Positions 1-12,193 of a stretch of DNA of 64,000 bases are shown here, in pieces. Position 1 is the stretch's first letter; every line of letters starts with the position of its first letter. This stretch comes from Clitopilus passeckerianus. Lineage: Eukaryota; Basidiomycota; Agaricomycetes; Agaricales; Entolomataceae. The stretch is taken from the NCBI GenBank assembly GCA_944990035.1, contig CALYLX010000032.1, positions 124,001-188,000 of the forward strand, written 5' to 3'. The notes beneath the pieces are model-generated. The model made no database searches. It was not told where the DNA came from and saw only the letters and a program-made list of their open reading frames with translations. The position numbers were made by a program, and so were the translations under genes.

Positions 1-978
1 TCTTGCTGTCCGTGGACGACGAGAGTGATGATACACACGGACGGTGCTGGTGGCATACAAATGATCCTCTTGATTTCCTTGATCACCCGCATCTCTTTTT
101 TCTGTCAAAACTCTAAGCTCTGAGTACCGGCCTCAAATGCAAATTCGTTGGAGGGGCTTTCGCGAGCTACCACTCGCAGCCCCAAAGCTCTGTCAGATCT
201 AGCTGCTCGGCATAACTACCTCGAAACTGAATTATCGCTCCTCGTCACTTCCAGATCTTATATAACTTATCCACTACGGAGAACAGTTTGCTCTGTTCAA
301 CGACCTTCTAGAAGTTGCACAGCCTGGCAGACATTGCTTATTCTTCTTCTACCGAGCATCGTCAATCGTTTTCTCGAGCCCTCCCGAAGTCGTAGTTCGA
401 CTATTCCTTTCTAATCACGTTACTGCTCCGAAAATGCGCTGTCATTCCCTAGGCCCTCAACTCGATTTTGAGCAAGCTAGTTAACTCTGAGGCAATAGAT
501 TCTTTGGGAGCTCTTCCGACATATGTTCGTACTATAGTCTATATCAAAGCGCTATATCATCATGCCAATGATTCACTGTTGAGCCCTTGCAACTCCTGCA
601 GACCATTATATGCATAATCCTACCAGTTGAAGGGCGCTCTTAAATCTTAAACAGCCCTCGGCTAAGGTTCATGCTGGACTTCGCTGCCAGGATCATAACA
701 GTGTCTGCCCATCAATAGGTTCTTTAAAACTAAGACGGCAATTGTATACTTTCACTGGTTTCTCGTTGACTGTGATGAAATGCAAATATGTGAAACTGGA
801 ATCCCCTGGTGCTTCTAAATTTAAGGTTTCATCTTGGCTCGAAGAGCTTAGGCAATTCATGCACTCAATGACATGCCAGTGGCCGTCACACGAACGCACA
901 TCTTATCTTCTCATTCCTTCTTCATCCACTCTTCCCACTTCCCGCCAAATCCGGCTCACCGCGTAGACCGCCAAAATC
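1..978. other. No confident gene
   Basis: I see no convincing gene in this stretch. A short open frame at 148-414 lacks an ATG start. The other frames in the same place give short peptide-like runs without a recognisable domain. It may hold the eroded end of a neighbouring gene or the promoter of the gene that starts near 979. Confidence 0.4.
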
Positions 979-2721
979 ATGTCAGGAAGCACCTGCAGGC
1001 AGGACATCTCCAAAAGCGACATCATAACGGTGTATACCAAAGCGAAACTTGATTCAGAGCTCGACTCTGTATCCGAGAGAAAGGCGAATAAGTGTGAGTT
1101 GGACGGTTCGCACTATATTCACTCAATAGACGTGATCGTTAGCGTCACGGTGATCCGCCAATTTCATTGACTCTACTCAATCAAAAACTACAGTCACAGA
1201 CCCCCAAAATGGCACGGCGTATGTGATCCTTTATCAACTAAGGACTTACCGCTCTAAAACGATTTTGCTCTTTGACAGAAGGTGGAGGCCGTTATGGAAA
1301 AGTCCCTCACAAAAGCCGGGATATTACACTTCACCGCACAACCGGATGCAGACCCCAATCACCTTGATTGTGCTTTAGCACGATTGCTCTTGCGATCCTC
1401 AGACCCCGAGAAGGTCCTAGAAGAGATAAGAGGGCCCACCTTTCGGTTCGCTGTTTCATGGTGCGACCCCTTCTTTCAATCTATCCCACCTCTGAATCTG
1501 ATACGTACTCCTTTCAAGGGTGGACGACGCCCTTGGTTTCTCAACAACAACCAGCACCATCATCAGGGCAGCCTCTGAGTCCGTCACTTCTCAAGGTCCG
1601 GATTCTCCTTCGGAGCAGGTCGTCGTTCCCAGCCCCCCCGTGTTCCTTGATCCCACTGTTGCGGCCCCACCTGTTAGCCACTGCCATGACCCCGCAGCGA
1701 CCGCCCTTTCAGGCCCTCCCTCAAAGGCAGCAACATCCCTAACCACCTCCGAACGTCATGTCGTCGGTCCGCCTCCAGGGAGCCGTCCAGGTCTACCAGA
1801 TCCCATCGTTCCCAAAAGGATCGACGGCCCTGACGAGATGTTCACTTTCCACGGTTTTCAGGTCGTGGATCGGAGTATTGAAGAGGGGAGCGCTTCCGGT
1901 ATTAACCCTTCAAATCTCGTGAAATTTAGATTCCCAGAATCTTCGGAGGGCAGGATTCCTGATCATCCGGGGAACATTACAGGCAGTCGCCTGCAGGACA
2001 AGTCGTCATGTGACGGTTAAGTCTTCGATCGCCTTCAGCTGGCCATCGTCGATGGTCTCCGCGAACGGCGCTTCCCTACACCATATCCACCGTTCCACCC
2101 AGTACATAAGGTTTTCTTCATTCAGAAAGTAGACGTTGCACTCGCCGCCTGGGCCGGTGACGCCTGCATCTATTTCCTAGTATCTGGTGCCATGCAAAGA
2201 GTCCTCCGACCGGAATTGCACAAGGTTACAAAGAGCTGCTTTGCCATAAGTTCATGACAATATTTTTGTTGCTGGAAATTTAATCTATCCCAGGCAATTC
2301 TCACGGCGCTGACCACCAACTTGACATTTGGAACTGCCTATGATGCAGAAGGATTTTTTGAAGGTCCCATTGACGAACACTCAAGTGGCGACCCACACGA
2401 GGTCCTCGCCCTTCATAGCATTCAAACGGCCTCTCCGGACGAGATAGATTGCTGGGTATAGACATTCGTGGTTCCTTTAATCAAGTTTGCCCTGCCAAAA
2501 TGGCGCGAGTTAACCAAGTGCGTGCCGCCCAAAGGTTTTGTTAACCATTGCTGATTATTTTGTGCGATGACTACAGGGAATTGGCGAAGGAACGCAAAGC
2601 TCAGGCCAAACTCGCGAAGGAGTCTGCGGAGAAAGCAGTGGAATCGGAAAGCAACAAACACTCAGCTCCCGACGACGACGACAAGGAGAACATGCCGCCT
2701 CCTCCAAAACGACGCCGTTGA
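979..2721 (+). pseudogene. Unrecognised basidiomycete gene, copy 1, probably broken
   Basis: I do not recognise the family. The likely start is ATG 979 (MSGSTCRQ), which resembles the MSGHLPNA start of the second copy at 4882. Matching blocks are LQLAIVDGLRERRFPTPYPP then VDVALAAWAGDACIYFLVSG (about 2034-2210), LTTNLTFGTAYDAEGFFEG with HSSGDPHEVLALHSIQ (about 2309-2430), and a basic tail ending PPPPKRRR. Introns near 2222-2292 and 2522-2576 fall at the same places as in copy 2. An in-frame TAG at 2459-2461 lies where copy 2 has Glu, between CWV and TFVVPLIKF, and I see no intron that would remove it. A Ser/Pro-rich stretch (1520-2020) has no counterpart in copy 2. The Lys/Arg tail suggests a nuclear protein, but this is inference. 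The model before 2034 is uncertain. Confidence 0.45.
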
Positions 2722-3059
2722 TAGGTTCCAGGATTCCTCGCTATCTATCGGCTGGACCACTTTTCTTCATAATTTATTGTAAGGGTTCTGGGTTAATTGG
2801 CATTTGTATTCTACGCCTACCACACCGTCATTCAAGATATAATTACTATTACTACGAAACAGCTATACACTAATCCAATAATAAATTGATTTCAAAAAAT
2901 CGTAGTAGTTCTTTAACGGGTTGCTCAAGGCATATTCCACAACACGCATATATCTGGAAAGAACAGAAAGCATGGGCAATGTCACGTCAAGGAACCTACA
3001 CACTTCAGTTGTCAGCAAACCCCTCGCAAGCCATCGAAGTGGAGAACACTGACCAAGTC

Positions 3060-3270
3060 GAGGCGGGCCAAAATGAGGAACTTGGCTGGTATACAACCCT
3101 TGTTGGTCCGGTGAACCTGCAATGCTAGTTTTGCTGTCTTGAAAGGCTTCAGCTATTCCAGTGGTGTCCTGACCGTGAACCTTGGCGTTGATACATTAAT
3201 CATCAACGATGGATGAAACTTCACGGGAAGCAAAGGATCTCAGCGAGTGTAAATTTTGTATCTCGATTTG
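3060..3270 (+). repeat. Diverged duplicate block, copy 1
   Basis: This block shares several runs in the same order with 3577-3880. Examples are AAAATGAGGAA versus GAAATGAGGAA, TTTTGCTGTCTTGAAAGGC versus TTCTGCTGCTTTGAAGGC, and GATGAAACTTCACGGGAAGC versus GATGAAGCTTCACAGAAAGC followed by AAAGGATCTC versus AAAGGTTCTC. No reading frame is kept between the copies, so it looks like a non-coding or relic duplication. Confidence 0.5.
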
Positions 3271-3576
3271 AGTCTGAAATTTTGAATGAGGACGAGGGCC
3301 GTCGTCACCTGGGGTGGAAAGACTCTTCTCAGCACTCGAGAAGGCGAAGGTAGGCGGAGGATGAAGTCAGCCGCTGTCCGATTAAAGATTTCATGTTCAC
3401 AGACGTAGAGTCGCCAGTTTGAGCCCCTCTTCGACACTTGACACTTGAAAGCCAAGGTGTACTTATAAGGCTGCTGTAGACATGAGCATATCTCGAAAAA
3501 TGATTCAGGAGAGGTTCACAGTCGTACACCTTCAGGCTTGACTTTATCCAGTTCCCCACCAAGTTAACCACTTTAT

Positions 3577-3880
3577 TGGCTGACCGAAATGAGGAAACCT
3601 TGCCTTAACGTTTGACCACATCATATGTTAACAACTCCTGGAGAGTTGGACAACCTACACTGCGAGTTCTGCTGCTTTGAAGGCATGAGCAATTTCGGAG
3701 CACGAAGAATTGATCATTTCGAGTGCACACCGGTTGTTCGCAGATCGCCGTGAAGTGGACCCGGCCGGACGCACGGAACGACATGTAGTTCGATACCGGT
3801 AGTGCTACACATTTAAAAGTGGGATGAAGCTTCACAGAAAGCAAAGGTTCTCGCTAGTCAGTGTATTTTTGCATCTTAAT
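3577..3880 (+). repeat. Diverged duplicate block, copy 2
   Basis: Second copy of the block at 3060-3270, about 0.5-0.6 kb downstream in the same orientation. It carries extra sequence between the shared runs, so the spacing has drifted by indels. No terminal inverted repeats or transposase traces are visible. Confidence 0.5.
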
Positions 3881-4881
3881 ACTGCATAGCCTCAAAGGTC
3901 TGATTCGCGGAACTGGAAGGATTATATGGAGAACAGTAAACAAAGCCATACAACCGATGTTGGCAAACGACCAACCACCTCTTGCTTGCATTCTGCGACT
4001 GATACTAAACGCTGGCGTTCAAATCACAGGATGGGGTTCTTTTGGACATCAAACTATCGAACTATAACCCGGCCCAATGATATGGCTGATACATAGTTTG
4101 CACAAAAGCTTTTCGGACTCTGGAACAACCTTGAACCATGTCAGTCGCCAACTACTCTCTACTAGCATCCTCTTTTCATCACAAAGATCCCATATGCGTC
4201 TGGACAACTGCTGCATTCTGTGTTGTTCTAGCAACCAGACAGTTTATGCACTATCTCCCATCCGGCACCAGGCTTAAGCAAGTATTCTCTAAAGCTTCCT
4301 GGGCGGTTCGAGGTTCGTCAGCAAGTTGTAGCGCTAATCGAAGTCTCTTCTTTTCAACATATGGGTATTCATCACCAAATGACTCTTGGAACTACTCAAT
4401 CCATGGACTGTAATCTCTCCATAACGGGCTCTTGAGCAGCCTTTTCCCAACTTTGGCCCTTCCAAGGTCTGGAGCGGCTCAGAAATGCTAAGCCTAAAAT
4501 TACCATATCGAACCAGACGATCTGTGAATATATCGCTCAGTTCTTTGCTCCTATAAAGCTTGGTTGTACGGATACTCGACCACTGGGAATATAGGAAACG
4601 TTGTTCTCGGTGACGTACTTGCAACCCGTAGGATAAGCTGGCTGTATATTATCTGCAGTTTCTTGCCTAATGCACGAGAATTCAAGCACATTTTCATTGG
4701 ATCGTTTGATTGTCTTTGAGGCTTTGCGTCATTCCTCTGTGAAAGGCTTAGGTAATTTGCACTCAACCACGGCTTCGTAGATTGGCAGTATCAGTCCTTC
4801 TCCTAGTCCCCTTCCTCCCTCACACACGTTCTTTCTACTTAATGCCAGCCTCTGACAGGCTCCCAGCGTTGAACGCAGGCA

Positions 4882-5713
4882 ATGTCGGGACATCTCCCCA
4901 ACGCGGCTACCTCAGAAGAAGTTAAGAATACTTATGTCGACGCTGGCGTCGACTTCGGCGAACTCATAGTAGAACTTGATCGCGTCTTCGACAAAAAGAC
5001 AACCGGGCGTGAGCTCTGGCGGCATCTCTGGCATATTACAAGCTGCTCTCGTTGGTCAGTTCAGGGCGGGGAAGTTTGGCCCTCCATATCCGCCGTGCCG
5101 ACCTTGCCTCAAACAATTCTACTTGGAGAAGGTACATGTCCGGCTCAGTGCATGGGTGGGGGATAGCACGGCCTATTGGCTCGTTGCAAAAACGATGCGA
5201 AAGGCTCTGGCTCCACAGATTCAAACGATCAAGGGAGGTTGTTTCAAGGTAAGTCTCGCAGAGATATCAGTGAACAAGGCATGAGAGTTGGCTTCTCAGG
5301 CGGTTCTTTCAAATCTTACTACGAATTTAATATTCGGAACTGCATATGATGCCGATGGATTTTTCCAGAACTCGGTTGGGGAACATTCCAGCGGCGATCC
5401 TCACGAGGTCCTCGTTCTCCACAGTGTTCAATCCGCTTCTCATACTGAAGTGGACAAGTGGTGTGAAGACTTCCTCGTTCCTGTCATCAAGCATGCGACA
5501 GCAAAATGGGATGACTTGAAGTACGTACGGATTACCAAACTTCCCTTATTCATGTTGATTGTCTCTTGCAGGGAGGATGCAAAGAAGCAAAAGAAGGTTA
5601 AGAAGCTTGCCGTTGTATCGTCAACAATCACTTCTAAATCCAAGCGTCGGGCTGTTGATGATGATGACGCCAAGGGAAACCTTCCACCCGCCGCAAAACG
5701 TCCCCGTTTGTAG
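4882..5713 (+). CDS. Unrecognised basidiomycete gene, copy 2 (possibly frameshifted)
   Basis: Paralogue of the gene at 979-2721; I do not recognise the family. ATG 4882 opens MSGHLPNAATSEEVKNTYVD with an acidic-hydrophobic stretch. The conserved middle, LQAALVGQFRAGKFGPPYPP then VHVRLSAWVGDSTAYWLVA, lies in the next frame (about 5039-5250). The frame therefore changes near 5000-5040, and no intron fits there. That suggests a frameshift, a sequence error or a different N-terminus. The rest joins cleanly: TTCAAG, an intron of about 51 nt, then GCGGTTCTTTC near 5300; and TTGAA, an intron from about 5521, then GGAGGATGC near 5573. The end is a bipartite nuclear-localisation-like tail (KSKRRAV, PPAAKRPRL). 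Copy 2 lacks the TAG found in copy 1. Confidence 0.5.
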
Positions 5714-6221
5714 GCCCCCCTCTCTCTGGCGCACCGTCTCTTGTCCAGGTCGCTATAATTCATTTTTCTACTCTACTATTAGACAGCTCTCCATTACTAT
5801 ATCATACAATTATCCGCTATTTGATGCAATAGTACTGTACTTGATTCGATAATGAAGTTAATCACCGTGGACTGCTACACGGTCGTTCAGCGTCATCTAA
5901 GGAGCAGCGTGTCGTTCAAACGTCATCATTTAGTTTCGCCTCAGCCTGAGTGCAACACACATATATCCAGGGGTGGAATGTGATGCATCAAGGACACCTG
6001 CAAGCACGCGCACGCTGGAACAGATTATAGATAATTGAGTATATTGTGCAGAACTAGATAACAGCGTAGTAGTAAATGAAGCTCGTGATTATCGTAGATG
6101 TGCCATAACATGCCTCAGACGTGTAGAAGACAAACATTGAAGGGCATCCCCCAGTCGCCCAGGGTGGTTCCTGACAAATTTGAAATAAGGTATCCCAGAC
6201 ATCCTACCCTCGAATATCCAG
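5714..6221. other. Convergent 3' spacer
   Basis: About 500 nt between the 3' end of the plus-strand paralogue and the 3' end of the minus-strand aldehyde dehydrogenase gene. It is AT-rich near 5760-5860 and probably holds both 3' untranslated regions. I see no gene or repeat. Confidence 0.5.
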
Positions 6222-8616
<2,395 letters not shown>

Positions 8617-9054
8617 TGTGCGACGTGCGCGTTGAACGCGTCGACGAACAGAAACGAACTTGCAACCGCGCCAGAGCACGAGGACCTGCTTGTATTTACG
8701 GTCACGTGGCGCCACTTCACAAGCACACGATCCACACAAAAACTTTAAGCTTTAAAACTGGTTCGCTTGGTACGGGGAGCTGCGGGTGAACCTGCAGAAA
8801 AATTCTATTAACCGTATGTTGTATACGTAGTATCGATAATTGGATCGCAAAGGGGGTATGAAACATAATCACTTTGTAAAACATGCAACGTGAAGGATGT
8901 TTATTAAGAATAAACCAAGTACGAGTTCGCACTGGCACAAGGAGGGGAAAACAATGCGATCTGATGTGATGTAGGTAGGTATGTCGAGTCCAGTTCGAAT
9001 AATAATTAGCAAGAAGCAAAAGCCGAGAACGGGGAATACAGGGTAAAGAACGAA

Positions 9055-11323
9055 TCAAAGCGGAGGGGTAGAAGGAGCAGCTGAACTCTTCAAGCTGCTC
9101 GTCGAATCCTTCCTCTTCGGGACAAGGTTAGAGAACCTCTTCAGTTTAGCCAACCCGCTCTTGGTCTTCTTGTGGGACTTGCCATTCTTGCCTGATGCGT
9201 CAGAAGCGATTGAAGAAATTGACGCAGTGTCCGAATCCTTGTCCTTAACACCGTTCTCCTTCGTGACCTTCATCCCGTTTTCATCAACTCCATTATCCTC
9301 AACCAGCTCAGGTTCAGGCTCCTCCATCTGCACTTCGTTGATAACACCAGCTGCACCTGCACCACCGACCAACCTGATAGTAGCAGCAAGTTCGGCATCG
9401 AGATCAGTCTCACTAGCAATGCTATCCGAAATAACATGCGTCCTCTTTTCTAATCGCTTAGCAGGAGGAGGAGAGATTATCAGCGGTGTTGACGACGTGG
9501 GCTCGATAGGCTTGGTGGTTTCCAAAGCGGCAGGTGCAGGGTCGGTGAGTAAGTCCGGAATCGGTGCCGCCGACGTCGAAGAGCCGGTTGAATTTGAAGC
9601 AGTCTCTCCAGCGGGAGAACCGAGTCCTGTCACGCCCAGGCCTCTGCCTGTAGGAACCTCATTCACGGGCGCTGCTTCAGACCGTGGGTGTTGGGATGAA
9701 GGCGTGTACCTGGTTTCAGGGGATGATGTGCTGGATGCTGGTGGAGGAGAGTTGAGCAGGAGATTGGGGGATTCCTGAGCGACTTCACGCATTCCTGGGC
9801 TCCGCCCGGATTCGAGGTCCTCATCAAAGGATGAGTGGGGCGATTCAGCGATGGGGAGGATATCTTGAGGGAGGGGGAGTTCCACTGGTCTTGGGGCGGG
9901 AGCACGTGTGACATGAATTTTAGGTACAGCTTCAACAGGAGCCTCCTGAGAAGCTGTTTCGGCAATCTTGATAACGCTTGGAGGAGGAATGGGTTCATCC
10001 ACATCCGCGAGAATAGGGATACCAGCGGAAGCGGTGACATCGTCCTGGACAATGGTGATGGGCCCCTAAGAGATACGATGAGAACAATGAGCAATAGGAT
10101 ATGAAATATGTTTTACCTTAGCCTCTTCTTCTGGTGGAAGCAGAGAGGTGTCGGTTATGACACCAGCATCATGCCACCTCCGTAGACTGCGATCAGCCCA
10201 AGCCTCCAGCACATTCCACCCACGGTACTCCCCTGTCAGACGGAGAGCCTTGACCGTGTCTCCTCCTCCATCCCCTTGCCCTCGTCCAGTGCCATCGTAG
10301 AAATAGCTCTCGTATCCCAACTCGTCTTCGCTGTCCGACGAACCCTCACTACCATTCCCGACCTCTATGCCCTCCCCAGTCTCCAACTCGTCTATAAACG
10401 CAGCGAGCCACCTTGCCCAGCCATTTGTGCCATCTCCTCTAAAGAGAACGACTTTGGTATCGAAGTCCCGCCCGAAAACGATGACTTGTCCTATTGAACC
10501 CTTTTCGTCCGGGCTGAGGTCGACACCGACGTAATTGCCAACTTTATCAGCAATGAGCGGGATCCACCCACGCTGGGAATATTCTCTACGGATCCAACCT
10601 GGAGGGATAGACTGCATGATTTCTTTGAGTTGAGGATTGGCGCCGGTCAACGGGTCTTGATCCACCTCCCGCCAGAACCTCCATTCCTCAAGGACGTTTT
10701 CCAGGGGTAAGAGCTTGAGTCCAAAAAAGAGACCCTCAGAGCATCCAGCGGCAGACTCTGGTTCTTGGCCGTCACAGCATGTATAAGATTCGCGAATAGC
10801 GGCGGGAAGTGCGAACCCGAATTGGAGCTCTATCTCGGCAAGGTCTTGGGGCGTGATACCGTAGTTGAGGGTATCACCAAGTTCTGGGTATTCACGATTC
10901 AGCCATGTGCGTATACGATTCCAGGTATGCGAAAGAGGAGGGTAGTTTTGAGAGGGTGACAGTGGACCATGAGACCGGTCATGATGCATTGGTAGTAATG
11001 ATGCTGAGGCAGGACGGGAACTCAGGCCAGCGCTACGATGAAGTCACAGGCTTGTATTAGGTTTTTTGTCTTCTTATCAAGTAGGGAATCTCTTACGACG
11101 TTGGAACATAGCCATATGTACCGGAACCACCTTGCGGAGGATAGGTATAGGACGGTGAATTGACAGAGTCCAGTTCTGGCGTATTCAATGCGTCAGGATT
11201 GAAGGCGTCGGGATGGGGATGGAAGGTTGGTGAAGAGGTTGGCAATGAAAAGGCGTCATGCGTTGTCGAGAACGCTTGCCTCTTTGAGCTCGACGACGAG
11301 AACAGCGAAGACAACCAATTCAT
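9055..11323 (-). CDS. KNR4: SMI1/KNR4-family cell-wall glucan synthesis regulator
   Basis: Knr4/Smi1 proteins couple beta-1,3-glucan synthase expression and cell-wall integrity signalling. Exons 11097-11323, 10117-11032 and 9055-10065 sum to 2154 nt, giving 717 residues. The N-terminus (MNWLSSLFSSSSSKR) is Ser-rich. The SMI1/KNR4 domain spans about residues 105-300: WNRIRTWLNREYPELGDTLN, GITPQDLAEIELQFGFALP, GLFFGLKLLPLENVLEEW, WIPLIADKVGNYVGVDLSPD and GWARWLAAFIDELE. The remaining C-terminal region is low-complexity Ser/Pro/Glu-rich with a basic end (KRFSNLVPKRKDSTSS), as in other filamentous fungi, so the protein is longer than the yeast one of about 505 residues. A second in-frame ATG lies 12 nt upstream at 11335. 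The large plus-strand frame at 9161-9778 is antisense to the low-complexity tail. Confidence 0.9.
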
Positions 11324-12193
11324 CGCTGACAGCACTTGGAGGCGACGGCGGAAACTTGTGTTGGTGACCTACAACGACCAATCCAATCAAAGGTCAAGAA
11401 CACCTCGATTATGTAAGCTCTCGGGTATTCGTCCCTCCTGCACCATACAACCACGGCGTTTGACGGCCAGAAGCTTTTCCAAGCGGCGAGGGCAATTATT
11501 ATTCCTTTCGCCGGCGAAAAGAAGCCTTGTAGGCCAAGAAACTAGTATTTGACTACCCAAAAGACTCGGATATCACAACAAGACTGCGCAAACTGGAGCA
11601 CAACAGTTTCATCAGCTCTGGATTTCCCAAGATTCCGCATGGCATTCTGTCTAAAATTCTGTCTGATGACCTGCGAGACATAATCACACTCTGGGAGACT
11701 TTGCAATCCCTGATTCCACGTATACTTGACGTGCACACACTCCGGGCTTGGACTGGCCTCCTATCCACACTTTACCGCTGATTATGTGGCATTGAATAGC
11801 TCGGAAATGCCTCCGTCATTGATTGACCTGATATCTATACCATCATCGAGGCGTCTATGCAATGAAGACTTTGCTAAAAAATACGACGCCTCTGACCTTG
11901 CATGCCAGTGGCCAACCAGACGCGTCAATAACACAGGCCAACAAATGCGTTCCAAATTGGGAACACGCGTCTTAACATCGACCACCCACCGACCACCATT
12001 TCGTTTTGAACTGCTTACTCCAATGGCACTGTTTGGTCAAGGACTAAGGGGCATTCATTTGTTACATGTCAGAACGATCCATTCCCCTATCTCTTGACTG
12101 CACCACCCACACACAAGGGCTCAGCAATAGTGGCCCCTCACATTCAGCAGCTTGACACGCGACCTTAAGTATACTCAGCCTTTGTTAGCTTCG
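11324..12193. other. Divergent promoter region
   Basis: About 870 nt between the divergent KNR4 and kinase starts. No credible coding exon or RNA gene is visible. The segment from about 12150 to 12193 is the probable 5' leader of the kinase. Confidence 0.5.

Larger units (their letters stand above)
2722..4881. other. Gene-poor spacer with a diverged internal duplication
   Basis: About 2.2 kb between the two paralogues. The short frames on both strands show no domain, no signal peptide and no plausible intron-joined model. Two blocks, about 3060-3270 and 3577-3880, look like diverged copies of each other and are listed separately. Confidence 0.5.

Noticed and set aside
9161..9778. Plus-strand open frame of 205 residues
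   Set aside because: Antisense to the low-complexity tail of the KNR4 gene, with no domain or start context.
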